Below, piece after piece: positions 23,240-35,019 of a DNA stretch of 64,000 bases (position 1 is its first letter; each line of letters begins with the position of its first letter). The notes under the pieces were generated by a model, which saw only the letters and a program-made list of their open reading frames with translations, had not been told where the DNA came from and ran no database searches. The position numbers and the translations under genes are program-made. The stretch is from Pinus tabuliformis (lineage: Eukaryota > Streptophyta > Pinopsida > Pinales > Pinaceae): positions 140,532,605-140,596,604 of the forward strand of contig CM062808.1 in assembly GCA_031772625.1 (NCBI GenBank). The letters are read 5' to 3'.

Positions 23240-26200
23240 ATGGATCCACCAGTAGCTCCTGTAGCATTGAATATTGCTCCTCTAAATGCCCCTCAGAGAC
23301 AATTGGAGTGGCAGCCTCTAGCAGACCTGGATTATCAGATAGCAGAAGAAATTCTAATGCACAGTAAGTACCACATTCATTTGTTGAATGAGTTGAGGAT
23401 TAAACATGAGGTTGGAACAGATGTATTGGGCATTTGGGATTCTGTCCTCCCTCTATTCAAACTCCCTCAGGTCAACCAGTTTCCTGACCTAATCCACCTA
23501 TGTGCTGAATCCTACGACGCCACTCAGAGGGCTGTGATTGACCCTTCAGGCTCAGTTGTCTTCTATGTCACCCCTAAAGCCATCAGAGAGATGCTCCATT
23601 TCAAAACTGAGAAGAAATTAGTCCCTTTATCACTGGCTGATCTGATAAAGCAAGGAGCCAAATTGACAGATGCTCAGATCACCAAACTAAATCAATTATA
23701 TATTGACTCTGGCACAGTGAAGTACCCTCCCATTTCTCATGTTTACCTAAACCAATTGGGCAGGGACCTTGTAGACATGATCAGTCCCATTCTGGGCTAT
23801 AATTCTATTGAGTTTGTTGATGAGACTGTGCTGGTGATGATGCTCATGTTTGCCCCTGGCAAGTCTCCAATCTGCTATGACTATGCCACTTACATATCTG
23901 ATAAAATACATGAGCAATTGATGAACTTACCAAGAGAAAGGGTGTTCAGATACACCTCCTACATCTACCACTTGATCTTGTATTATCAACATGAGAAGTT
24001 CCACTTTGCTATGAAGAGAGTGGATGCACAAGGAAATCCAAGGTCAGTGGTGTATTGGTCCTCTGCCTTCCACTGCAGATCTATTTCTCCATACACTTAT
24101 TGTGAATTTATAGATCTCTTCATCCACCCAGCCATGTCTCTAATGATGAGCTCGCCTCCTCCTAGGCTAACTGATGAGATGCAGAGGATTCTTCAGCTGT
24201 CTAAGGCATACAGCATCGGGGATTGGTATTATTACCAACACCACACAGTCATCAGAATATATGGGTGTGAGCTGCCCCCATACAGATTGCCCAGATATGT
24301 GCCTATGAGATTATTTGCCCTAGAATACTTCAGGCAATTTGGGAATGCTGATGTGCTGCACTTTTCAGGCAGAGGCAAGAAAGCACAGCTTAAGGTGAGA
24401 AACCAATTAGGCCACTTCATCTACAACAAAAGGGAGGAAGGTTGGCAAGAAGCCGACAGCATGTTAGGATCCCTTGGCCTACAGACCAGTTTCCTTTGGA
24501 AACCTTATGACCCCAATCACTTCATAACTTTAAGAAGGGTCAAGTATAGGCTGTCTGGTTATGACCATGTAAGGTTGCCTCACATAGAAAAATATGCAAA
24601 TCAAGTAAAATGGAGGAGGGGAACCTTAGAGGAGGCTGTTACACAAGAAGAATTAAATCAAAGAGCAGTTAGAAATATCCAAAAGATGGCTGACTTGGAG
24701 CTTTGTGCACAGGTGTTTACTCTTCCAAGCACTCAAGTGGGAGCAGCTGCATCTTCCTCCACAGCAAATCAACAAGCGGTTAAAGCTACTGAGCAAACCT
24801 CAAGCAAAGGCAAAGAAAAGGAGATGGAACCAGAACAGCCACCTCATGAGGAGGCACAGCAGCAACAACAACAGGTACAACAGCAACAAGAGGGGCAGCA
24901 AGAGAAAGAGCAGCCATTACAGCAAGAAAAGGCAGCTGAAGCCCCAATTTCCACTGAGCAGCAGGCTCAGGACACGGTGCCTCCTAGGCCAGAAACGACA
25001 ATGGAGGCCTCAGTCCTCCAAACCCCACAAAAAGAAGACATAAGCAGAAAGAGGGATAGAGATACTCCCCTAACCACATCAATAAGTCATGGGGAGAAAA
25101 GGCATAGAATGAATCCCCTTTCAGAAGAGGAAATGCCTTTGGGGCAATCTTTGGACATGGGCCCACCAAGTCTAGAGGCCTCAGTAAGTTCCTTCCAGCA
25201 GGAACAAGAGAGGATAATGGGAAGAGAAGTCAGCTCCTCAAGCCAACAGAGAGAAGGTGAACTGAGCATCAAATAGCAATTCATTGACATAAAGAGGAGG
25301 AATGAGCCAATAAAGATACAGCTATATAATCATTTGTTGAAAATGGCTCCCACCAACCAGCAAAGACTCATGTCTGCATATGATGTTAATGAAGGCAAAA
25401 TGATCATGAGTCACTTCATGCCAACTGCATTGCAACCACAGTCCCCTTCAGACTACTTGAGGACCAATCTTGAGGTCCTTGCCAAGGACATCCACCCAAT
25501 GGACAAAATCGAATTGCATAAGCAAACGGGTGAGATGGTGTATGCCTCCTTGGCAGACAAGACATTGGATAACTATAGGCTAGAAAATAGCCTAAATAAT
25601 ACAACTGCCCAACTTGAGTTGGAGAGAGCATCCTCTCAAGCAAAGGACAACAGGATCAGAGCCTTAGAAGATATAATCATAGAGATTGGGCATAACCCCA
25701 AGGACATCAAGGGCATACAAGAAATATTGAAATTGAGGGATGCAGACATGGCAGCTTTGAGGAAAAAGATCAAAATCCCAGCAACTATTCACCCTCAAAT
25801 GGAAGAAGCTGCCCAGCTAAGACATGATCAAGATGCCACAGCGTTGCTGGTGTCTTTATACAAACAGTTGATCCAAACTCAAGAAAAGTTGGGAGAATCA
25901 GAGGCTGCACAGGCAGCATTGCAAGCATCATTACAGCAAAAGGAAGGAGGTCAAACATCTCAGCCTCCTCCTGAAATAATTAACCTTGAGGAAGCTCCTC
26001 CAACTACTGCTCCCCTCACTCAACAAACAGATCAGGCAACACCTTCTACCTCAGCACCAGCACCAACAACAGAGCAGGCCCCAAGCCTGGACATGCAAAA
26101 GCTGAGAGATGAGATTCAGGCCCTGGAAGCCCAAATGACAGAACTAAAGGAGGCCAGGGAGAATTTAGCCAAGGTAAATGAAAAATATGATAAATCAAAA

Positions 26201-26965
26201 CAAAGTGTGGCAGAAAAGGGCAGGGAAGTAAAAGCCCTCAAAGACAGGATAAAGGAGCTGGAGAAGGAGCTCACACTGGATAAAGTGACAGCTGAGCTCA
26301 AGACAGTCTTATGGGCCAACATTGGCCAATCCATCACTGACCAATGGCAATATATTGAGACAATTCATGAGCAGTTGGAGCTCATTGCAAAAGCACAGAG
26401 GGAAATTCAGAGATCAAGGGCCTCTCTAGGCAATATGCCTGAAGTTGCCAACAGGATGATCAATGTGCTTAATAATAGAACAAGTGCTCAGTTAGCAACT
26501 ATGGGGATCTCCAATAGGACTGAGACTATTTTATTAGTAAAGAGGGTCCTAACACTAAGAAACCTGGTGCAGACACTAGAAAGAAGGACCCAAGACATGC
26601 AGACAGAGGTCAATAGATTCATGGACAAATATGTGGCATTGCAAAACAGAGGTCTCCCTGGCTTACTGAACAACGTAGGAAGGCTACTTACACATGAGCA
26701 GTATGCCAAGAGGGTCAACACATTCGCCACAAATTAGATCACTGAAAGGCCCAGCACCTCAGAGGAAACAGGGCCAGCTACAGGACAAAGTCTCTACAAC
26801 AGGGTAGAGAATTTATTCTTTATAATGAATGAAATCAAACATCTGTTTGAAGTGCCTCCCAATTTCTATAAATACACAGAGGCAGATGAGACTTTGGATG
26901 CAATTCTTAGACATCAATTGCCCACACAGGAATGGTGGACTAAGGCAATACAGATGATCTTGTAG
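23240..26965 (+). pseudogene. LTR-encoded globular/coiled-coil protein, copy A (two TAG stops)
   Basis: One frame of 1,241 codons, interrupted only by TAG at 25274 and 26735. The ATG context AACCATGG is favourable. Residues ~1-480 form a globular part with FPDLIHLCAESYD, TPKAIREMLHF, YISDKIHEQL, FRYTSYIYHLILYYQ, SSPPPRLTDEMQ, IGDWYYYQHHTVIRIYGCEL and RYVPMRLFALEYF. Residues ~490-670 are Gln/Pro/Glu-rich, with KRDRD and GEKRHR as a possible bipartite nuclear signal. After ~700 it is mainly coiled coil (LRDEIQALEAQMTELKEARE), ending PPNFYKYTEADETL...EWWTKAIQMIL. It aligns throughout with copies B and C at clearly lower identity than B and C share. The layout parallels plant-transposon-protein-like proteins of other gypsy elements, but the function is unknown. 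Both stops fit CAG-to-TAG. Confidence 0.8.
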
Positions 26966-27353
26966 ACAAGAAGCCATTCACTAAGTTTTTTCATCAAAAA
27001 ATACAAGTTGGCATGCACAGGAAAACTTAGTAAAATCAGCATGCATGAAAAGGGAAGGGCTGAGCCAACTCAGCAGATCATATTCGGCCAACAAAGCAAG
27101 ATTGACAGCTAACAGGTAACAGGGCCGAAAAGCTACAGCACGACAGCCATAAAGGCACATTTCCAGCATTAAAGCAGAACGTTCAGACCGACTCAGTGGC
27201 CTCCAAAGGTCAAAGTATCTCCTGACAGATATAAAGAGCATTTATTTTGTATTCAATGATGTAATAACTTTCTTATCTACTATCTTGAAAAGTTGGTGAA
27301 CGTATTCATTTCTCAGATGACTCAACGCTTCAGATATTTTGTATGAGCGTTTG

Positions 27354-27385
27354 TATATATTCCCCCTCGCATAAGTTTGCAGGGG
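27354..27385 (+). promoter_or_regulatory. Downstream LTR promoter (TATATAT) in solo LTR
   Basis: TGTATATATTCCCCCTCGCATAAG matches the position and context of TGTATAAATACTCCCC at 37221 and 51143. It lies about 390 bp after the protein stop and 850 bp before the LTR end, and is the likely genomic-RNA promoter of the ancestral element. Confidence 0.55.
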
Positions 27386-28206
27386 TTGTTGTTGATCTCT
27401 CTTCAAGAGTTTCTTATGCTGTAAATTTCCAGACTATTAATACAAAAGTTGATGGAATTTCCAAAGCTCTGCGTTATCTGAGTCGTTGTGGTGTTTTGCT
27501 GAATGTTACAGGATTCCTGCGTGTTTCATGGCACAATAAGTCTTCTTCAAACCCTCGTTATGTGTTTTTGTATCTTTTCATAGCTCATCCATATTCTGTG
27601 TTTTACAATTAATGGCAAGGAAAAAGAATAGTTCTAGGATTTAATCACAGATTACCCTAGACTCAATCTACGCTATTATAAATGTTTTCTTCAGTTACAG
27701 TTATGAAGGTGTAATTCTTAATTGCTGCACTTTCAAACTATATACTTTCACAGTGATTGTTGTTTCAGGAATTCAAGTTTGCTCCTGTGCAACATATCTC
27801 TTTCTCACACCCAGCTTAGTGGAAAATTCTTAATTGCCTTTCACTGGTTGAACACACCTCATAATCACAATTTCAGATTTGTTCCATGATATATTTAAAT
27901 GGCCCTGTAGTTTCAGCAACCCAACTCAATATTTCAGATAACCTGTAGCCACAGACTCCATTGCCCAATGGACTAATACTGCCTGAAAACTTACACCTTA
28001 GGTACAGAAGACATCCCTCAACCAAAACATAAAACCAAAACCTGAACATCACAGCTAGCCTAAAATACTATAAGAACAGAGACAAATCACAAAGAGAGAG
28101 CCCTCTCTGATTACAGTTTGGCTAGGAGCTGTAATCCAAAGATTGGTTAGTGGTTACCCCGGCCGTATTCCCTTGGGAGTCAAAGGGAACAACCTGGGTG
28201 TTAACA

Positions 28207-28424
28207 GGAACAACGTTTTCGATTTTTGTTGTGCCTTTTCCAAAGGAATGACATTTGTGTTTTCTACTATTCCTTTTCTGAAGGAACAACATTTTTTATC
28301 TTTGTTGTTCCTTTTTCCAAAAGGAACACCGCTGGTATTCTTTTTCTCTTCCTTTTTGAAACATCAACATCCTACTATTCCTTTTACTTATGCTTGCTCC
28401 CCTTGCTGTTCTAAATTAAGAATG
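28207..28424 (+). mobile_element. 3' LTR of hairpin-array element, second segment, with end of array 2
   Basis: Continues the hairpin array after the solo LTR (GGAACAACG, TTCCAAAGGAATGACA, TTCCAAAAGGAACACC) to about 28345, then 80 bp of LTR sequence. It is cut at 28429/28430 by the complete element. Confidence 0.75.
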
Positions 28425-28429
28425 CTCAC
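28425..28429. repeat. Target-site duplication CTCAC, left
   Basis: CTCAC immediately precedes the LTR start TGTTAGC at 28430 and recurs at 51998-52002 immediately after the LTR end GTTAACA. Confidence 0.9.
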
Positions 28430-29262
28430 TGTTAGCTACCTATACCAATAGGTTTCATATTTCATGATTGGCAAAGAAAGGTCCAAATATGCTCTGCTTT
28501 GGTGATGCAAAGATCCCATATTTCCAAGAGAAAACAATGTGTGTACATAGCTTGAGGTTGACTAAATTTTGATGGATGGTCCAACAGCCTAATCTGGACC
28601 ATGCCATGTTTCAATTTTTGTTGTAGAATAGAGAAAGAATTCTGTCCAAACTGTTTAATCTTGGCAGACCAGTAGCTTAGGTAGAGAATTAAGGTTACCA
28701 ACTGCTTAATCTGGGACCTTGGAAGAAATAAGGGTAAGTTCTAGATAGAAAATCAAAAGAAAAAGGCAAGAGAAAAGAAAAGGCAAATAAGGGTCTGCAA
28801 GTCTAAGTGCACCCTACAAGAAGAAACAAAAAATGTTAGGCAAGTACATGGGTAAGCAGATGGGGTTGCAGAAATATAATTCCTTTCAAATGGAGGGTTG
28901 GATAACCTGGTCACAAAGGCAAATCAATGGATTGAGAAGCTCTTCTTCTCCATCAGGTGGCAGCAAAGCAAAGGAGCATGTCTAACATTCCATTTTCCCC
29001 TTTTCCCACTCATTTACTAACATCCCTTCATCAGTTGTGTTCATGAGAGAATTTGAGGTTTTGTGCTGGTTCTTATTCCCTTAAAAGCCACATTTCTTGT
29101 CTAAAAATTCTTTTCATTTTGATCTACCCCCTAAACTAAGTGATTTTCAAATAAACTTAGTGATGTCACTCCTCATTCACCTTTTTCATCCATATTAACC
29201 CCTAACTTCTATTATCTAAATCCCCTATGTCACCCTTTCCCTACTATTATAACACTATGGTG

Positions 29263-29287
29263 TATAAATCCCAGCATTGTATAAATA
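29263..29287 (+). promoter_or_regulatory. Upstream LTR promoter, paired TATA boxes (5' LTR)
   Basis: TATAAAT at 29263 and TATAAATA at 29280, followed by a pyrimidine-rich start region. They lie 1.4 kb upstream of the LTR protein frame. The same pair is present in the 3' LTR (45690, 45707) and in the solo LTR. Confidence 0.6.
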
Positions 29288-29867
29288 TCCTCCCTCTTTA
29301 GCACTATAGCTAAGTAAGTTAGTCTTGGGGAACTTTAGTCCAACAGGGACTATGGTCAACCCTATAATGGGATTTCTTCAACCTCTGGTTGGAGTGATAA
29401 CCTCCTCCTAAGCCCTCACCTTCCTTCTGCTAAAAAATGCCATAGAAAACCCCCTTCCCCCTGCTAAACCCACTCTTAACCTCTTTTTCCTAATAAAAAA
29501 CCCTTGAAAAACCCAAAAATCCTAAAAAACCCACCAAAACCCTTTTATCCTAAAGTTCCACGCATATAAATTAAAGTGAATATTTTAATATGGGCGGGAC
29601 CCAACCCAGAAAGATGCGAGACTATCGGCATTACCCGCCAGCCGTCCGATCTCCGCCGCCCAGATCTAACGATGGGCGGTCGATTTCGCTCCCCGACCTG
29701 CCTCCCTTTAACGTCCGGGGAAGGGCGGTATTGGCCGCTGTACCCGGGACGCGTGGCAGGTGACGGGGTTGTTCGGAGCCCCCCTCCCCGATACCACCTT
29801 TGCCCAAAGGTGTTGCGGGGAAACTGCTTACCACCATCCCCGTTACCACCTCCCCCTTACCTCATGC

Positions 29868-30035
29868 ATACGTCATCATGACGTAGCACCCTTCCCCGCC
29901 CCCACGCCGTGTGGCCCTCCACGTAGCCCTGCCACCCTGTCCGCCCGCCACCGTGTCAGTCCACTCTGGCCACTAGCTCAGCGCCCACGTCACCTCTATA
30001 CCCGGGCCTGCCATGAAGTCATGCTGACATCATCG
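29868..30035 (+). promoter_or_regulatory. TGACGTCA-type cluster (5' LTR, partly decayed)
   Basis: TACGTCATCATGACGTAG is intact. The second block reads ATGAAGTCATGCTGACATCA, where the 3' LTR has ATGACGTCATGCTGACGTCA (46440-46459), so two CRE-like sites have been lost here. Confidence 0.6.
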
Positions 30036-33000
30036 GCGGAAAGGCGCCAATTACTCTATTTTTCCGAATTTGTCATTAAAAGTCGCGATTTCAGCCGTTT
30101 TATGTCATTTTCGAGCGAAAAAACATAGCCGTTGCCGCTGGTTCACTGCCAAATCACCTCCGGACCTCCAAATATAAACTTGCAGTCGTGCCAACTCATC
30201 AAACAAGCTACATTCAGCCTTCACAGTTCAGCCCGCAGGCTTTCTAAGCGATTTTTACAGGTATTCACCATAATTCCCCCATTTCGCCCATGCATATCAT
30301 TTCTCTGCAAATTCACCATTGAAACACATGTCAAGTTTCACAATTAATCACTGTCTGCTAGTTAAATGAGAGCTAAAGAAACCTACATTGCCACAGCCCT
30401 GTAATTCGACATTGAAACAGTCAAATTCGCGCACCAAAATTGCAAATTCGTCCCCAAGGTGCCCAGCATTGTTCCCTTTTGCTGGGTGTAGACCAGCTGT
30501 AGCTTCTTACCAGAATAAACCTTACATACCCTCTGCAATTTACCCCTAGCAATTCACAACCCCTGTGAATTTACCAAAAACTGCAGAAGCAAGCCTGTTC
30601 TTCCACTGTAAAAAACATTTCAGACTTTGTCTACAGTTGGCCTATCATTTAAGCTCTTAAGAGTTTTGCAAACCACTGCACTCACCTTATTCAAAGTCAG
30701 ATCATACAATGGCTGCCCCTGCACCCACAGCTCTCAGTGTTGCTCCATTAAATCCACCCAATAAAGACCTGCAGTCCTTGCCTCTTGCTGACAAGGACTA
30801 CCTTATTGAAGACTGTGTGGGAAACAGGGACTTTCTATAGACCTTCAGGCAATTGAGAGAGGACTACCTAAATGGTCATGACACATATGGGATATGGGAG
30901 TCAAACCTGCCATACTATTGTCTCCCATCTGTAAATGTCTTTCCTGAAATCATTCGCCTATGTGCTGAGAACTATGATGTGCAGCACAGAGCTATTAGCA
31001 CTCCATCTGGGAGGATCCTCTTCTACATTAATCTTGAATCCATCAACAAAATGCTACATTTTGATCAGACAGAGCTGCTAATCCCATTCTCCATGAACCA
31101 TCTGCTGGACACTGGTGCCAAGATGACCAGTGAGGAGATTCAAAAGGTCACCAGGACATTCATGAGACCTGAGTGCCAGCCTGCAGGGCCACCTCCTTAT
31201 TCGGATGTCTACTTCACTGAAGTAGGCAGATTACTCCTCGACATGATTGCTTATGTGCTGGGATATAGAACCAGTGAACATGTGGACGAGACAATGCTAG
31301 TATTACTAGCTGTTTACAGCCCAGGCCAACCCCCTGCCCGCAAATATAACTTTGCCAAGTTTATAGCTAACAAAATCCATGATCAATTGGGTGCAGTGGA
31401 TAGACAGGGGGTCTTCAAGTACTCGGCCTATATCTATCACCTCTTTATGTACTATCAGTCTGAGGCTTTTCCATGCTATATCAAAAGCTAGATTATAGAG
31501 GGGAAAGAAGATCTGTGATCTTCTGGACCTCTGTCTATCACAAAGTCACAAACTCACCCTATTCCTATTGTGAGTTTGTTGACCAATTTGTGTATCCAGT
31601 CTCTTGCCTATTGATGAGGTCCCCTCCTCCCAGAATATCAACTGAGATGCAGAAGGCTCTGCAGCTTTCCAAAAAATGTAAAATAGGTGATTGGTACCTA
31701 TATGAGGATCATACAGTCATCAGAGTCTATGGCTGTGAGCTCTGTCCATACAGGCTCCCAAAATATGTGCCTATGAGGTTGTTTGCCTTGGAGTATTACA
31801 GGCAGTTGATTCAATCTGACCTCACCCACTTCCACAGCGCCAAAAAGAAGGCCCACCTCAAGTTCAAACACTAGTTAGGCCCCTTCATCATGAATCAGAA
31901 AGAAGGGTGGGAAGATGCTGACTTCATCCTCAAGGACAAATATAAACTATCATATAGTTTTCGGTGGGTCCCTTATGACCCTGAGGGCTTCATTACTGCC
32001 AGAAGAAACAAATACAGGCTTCTAGGTTATAGGCATTGTCAATACCCACACATTGAAAGATATGCCAACCAGCAAGAATGGCAGCAGGGTACTATAGTTG
32101 AAAAGCTAACTGAAGAAGAGATAATGCTAAAGAATATGAAGGAGCTTGAAAAAACCATTGACCTAGACTCTGTGCAGCAGGTACCTTTCAAGCGGCCTTA
32201 TTCAATAGGAGAAGGGACCTCGGCCTCAAGGACTGCACCAATCACACAAGCACCTTCCACAGCAGCACCAATTGCAGACAAAGGCAAAGGGATAATGGGT
32301 GCAGAGGAGGAAACAGTGAAAGAAAATCCTGCCCCTACAAATGAGCAGCATCAAGAGCCCCAACAAGGGCAGCAACCAGAACAGCAGCAAGAGTAGACTA
32401 CCCCTCAACAAACGGAGCTACCAGCAGCTCCATTAATGCAAACTCCACCTCCACAGACTGAGCCACTGACTGCTCCAAGTTTGCAGACCCCAGCACATGA
32501 AGAAAGGGGTATGAAAAGAGATAGAGAAAAGTCCACTCCAATTAGTGGATCCTCCCAACAACCAGGAGCCAAAAGGCAAAGGCTAGACTCCCCAGAGGTA
32601 GAAGACATCACTGAAGAATTCCTTGAAAGCTCAAGGAAAAATAGGGAGGGCAGCCAGCACACAGGGACAAGCTCCTTTCAGCAGGAGCAAGGATTGCAAC
32701 TTGGTTTGGAGGTGTCTTCCTCCTCCCAGCAGAGCAAGAAGCCCAAGAGCACTAAGGCTTCTTTCAAACAAATAAAAGCTCAGAATGATCTGCTGAGGGC
32801 TGAGGCCTACAAGCAATTTATAGATGCAACACCAGCCCAGCAAGAAAGGCTAATGTTTGTGTATGACATTAAAGAGGAAAAAATAATCCTCAGTCACTTT
32901 AAGCCTACAATACCGCAGCCTAAGTCAGCTGCAGATTTTGTGAAGACAAGGGTGGAGGTCATGGCCAAAGACATCCATCCCATGGACCAAATCGAACTCC

Positions 33001-33711
33001 ACAAGCAAGCTGGAGAAATGGTTTATGCCACCTTGGTGGAGAGGGCAACCATGGCCCATGAGCTAAAAGAGTCCCTGAAAAACACCAACACACAGTTGGA
33101 TTTTGAGAGAATGTCCTCCTTGGCCAAAGACAATAGAATAAAGTCTCTTGAGGACATCATCATTGATCTAGGACATGATCCTAGTGATCCAAAGGGTGTA
33201 AAGACCCTTTTGAAGAAGAAAGAGGATGACCTGAACGCATTAAAGAAGAGGTTGAAGCTGCTGCCCACAGAGCACCCTCAAACTGCAGAGCTTCAAAAGC
33301 AAAAACAGGTTGATGACCAATTGGACCTCATAATGCAGCTAGACCAGAGGATCATGGATTTGGAGAAAGAGCTGGAAGGATCATTACAAGATAAATAGGG
33401 AGAATCCACTTCCCAAGCTCCTCCAACTACTTCAACAACAGCAACAACTTCAGGGGCAGCAGTGGCCCCCACAACAGAAGCAGCAGGAACAACAGCAGCT
33501 CCAGATGCCAGCGCAAGTGTAGAAGAATTGACTAAGGCCATCAAGGAAATGGAGCTCGAGGCAAATGAAATAAAGAAGGCCAAAGAAAAATTGGCAGAAC
33601 TGGATGCCAAATATGACAAGTCAAAGGTAACTGTAGCGGAGCAGGGCTGAGAAATAAAGGCCCTAAAAGACAACATAAAGGCCTTAGAGAAGGAATTGAA
33701 TCTAGAGACTG

Positions 33712-33716
33712 CCATG
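33712..33716. repeat. Target-site duplication CCATG, left (nested element)
   Basis: CCATG at 33712-33716 is repeated at 36217-36221. The undisturbed site in copy C reads GACTGCCATGGCCGAC. Confidence 0.92.
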
Positions 33717-33889
33717 TGTTATAGACATTTTTGTGCCTAACAGCATGAAGCATGAAATGTCAATAATCTAAGGGATCCAAAGTCCCTAAACATGTTGTTC
33801 TTACCCCTAGAGGAACAAGGTCAGCAAACCACAGCACTTCAGATCAGTTCTCCACCTGAAAACACTCAAAAACAAGCAATTTCAGGATC

Positions 33890-33990
33890 ATGTCAACTGC
33901 TCCACTGAGCATCTGCGCTGAATGTCAACTGCTCCACTCTGTACCTGCGCTGAATGTCAAATCTAATGAAGGCTACCTGCGCTGGGCGAG
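33890..33990 (+). repeat. Three direct repeats of ~33 bp in nested-element LTR
   Basis: TGTCAACTGCTCCACT...TGCGCTGAA occurs twice, then a looser third unit TGTCAAATC...TGCGCTGGG; the same is present in the 3' LTR from about 35330. The inverted copy near 54.97-55.03 kb instead has repeated GCGTTGCAT units at the matching place. Confidence 0.6.
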
Positions 33991-34990
33991 ATTGGCCAAG
34001 TGGCACAGTCATTCTGCAAGGTGTCAGGTGCCCAGGAAGCTTCTAAAATGACACTTGGATCAGCAAATTCGCCCTATGATGAGTAAGAGGTCCTTAAACT
34101 CCAAGTGGAAGCTAGGATCTCCAAGTGGACTCAAGAACTGGAGTATAATTGAAGAGGGAGAGGACACAAGTCAGCTTCATGTCAGTCTCAAGCTGACTCA
34201 TCCTTTCTCCAAATATCCTATATATAGAGCTCTCTCATGAGGTCTAGGGAGGCTGGAATTTTGTGAATGTAAGGAAGTGCTGTTGGTTTGAGTATAGAAC
34301 TATTGGGTCATTGCTTTGAAGGAGGTGAAGAGGAGATTTCTTTCTGCTGGGAGGTGTTGCTGGATTGGGCCTCTTATGGTTGTAACACTCTCAGAACTTT
34401 ACTTCTTCCATTAATAAAGCATTTGAGGTTCTTCTATATGCATGTATCTTAATGGTGTATTGATGCTTGTATATTTGATTTATTCTAATCCTTGAATCAA
34501 TTATGGATGTATGCTTCTTGTAGTTTCCCTTTCTTGTGCTTTTGCAGGTTTCTCACTTCCGGCGACAGGTATACATCAATGACCTTCGACCAGAAGATTT
34601 TGCGTGGTGTTCGACGCCAAGTCCTTTATTCACACCACGTGAATTGTACTGCAGTACCTTGAGGGTCATTGTCATTATTGGCGATTCCTCTCGCGCTTGT
34701 TAACGGTTTACATTATTGACCGGTAATCAAGCGATGTCTTTCCATGTTCGACTTCAGCGCAATTCTCACATGGATCGACTTGTACTTAGAGTGAAGATCA
34801 AACGAGTTTGAAGACCCCGGATCTAGTTTCATCCATCCGGGCTGCGATATACATTCAGGATATAAAGACATTTGTTATGTACATCATTGCAGCAGATGAT
34901 CATCCTACTCAAAGGATGATAATTTTAGCAGAGAATTATCAGTCTACCATCAGACGATCATCTGTTCTATGTACCAAAATGTATTTATAA

Positions 34991-35019
34991 AGCTGAGCAT
35001 GGGAATGCCCGCCTCAGCT
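34991..35019 (+). other. Conserved stem-loop upstream of polypurine tract
   Basis: AGCTGAG (34991-34997) and CTCAGCT (35013-35019) form a 7-bp stem. Between them, GCAT and ATGC can pair around GGGA. The 29 bases are identical in the inverted copy (55353-55381), although surrounding sequence differs. Confidence 0.6.

Larger units (their letters stand above)
20994..28206 (+). mobile_element. Solo giant LTR (7.2 kb), same family as LTRs of 28430-51997
   Basis: Starts TGTTAGCTACCTATAG and ends GGGTGTTAACA, with GGAAC on both sides (20989-20993 and 28207-28211) as a 5-bp target duplication. No primer site or gag-pol follows, so this is a solo LTR left by recombination between two LTRs. The first 900 bp and last 250 bp are similar to the LTRs of the complete element (for example GGTTTCATATTTCATGATTG, and the ending ..CCCCGGCCGTATTCCC). 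The middle is much more diverged and carries its own version of the LTR protein. Confidence 0.92.

Noticed and set aside
31480..31495. Programmed -1 frameshift site in the LTR protein
   Set aside because: ATCAAAAGC is not a canonical X XXY YYZ slippery heptamer, and copy A does not need a shift. Kept only as an open question.
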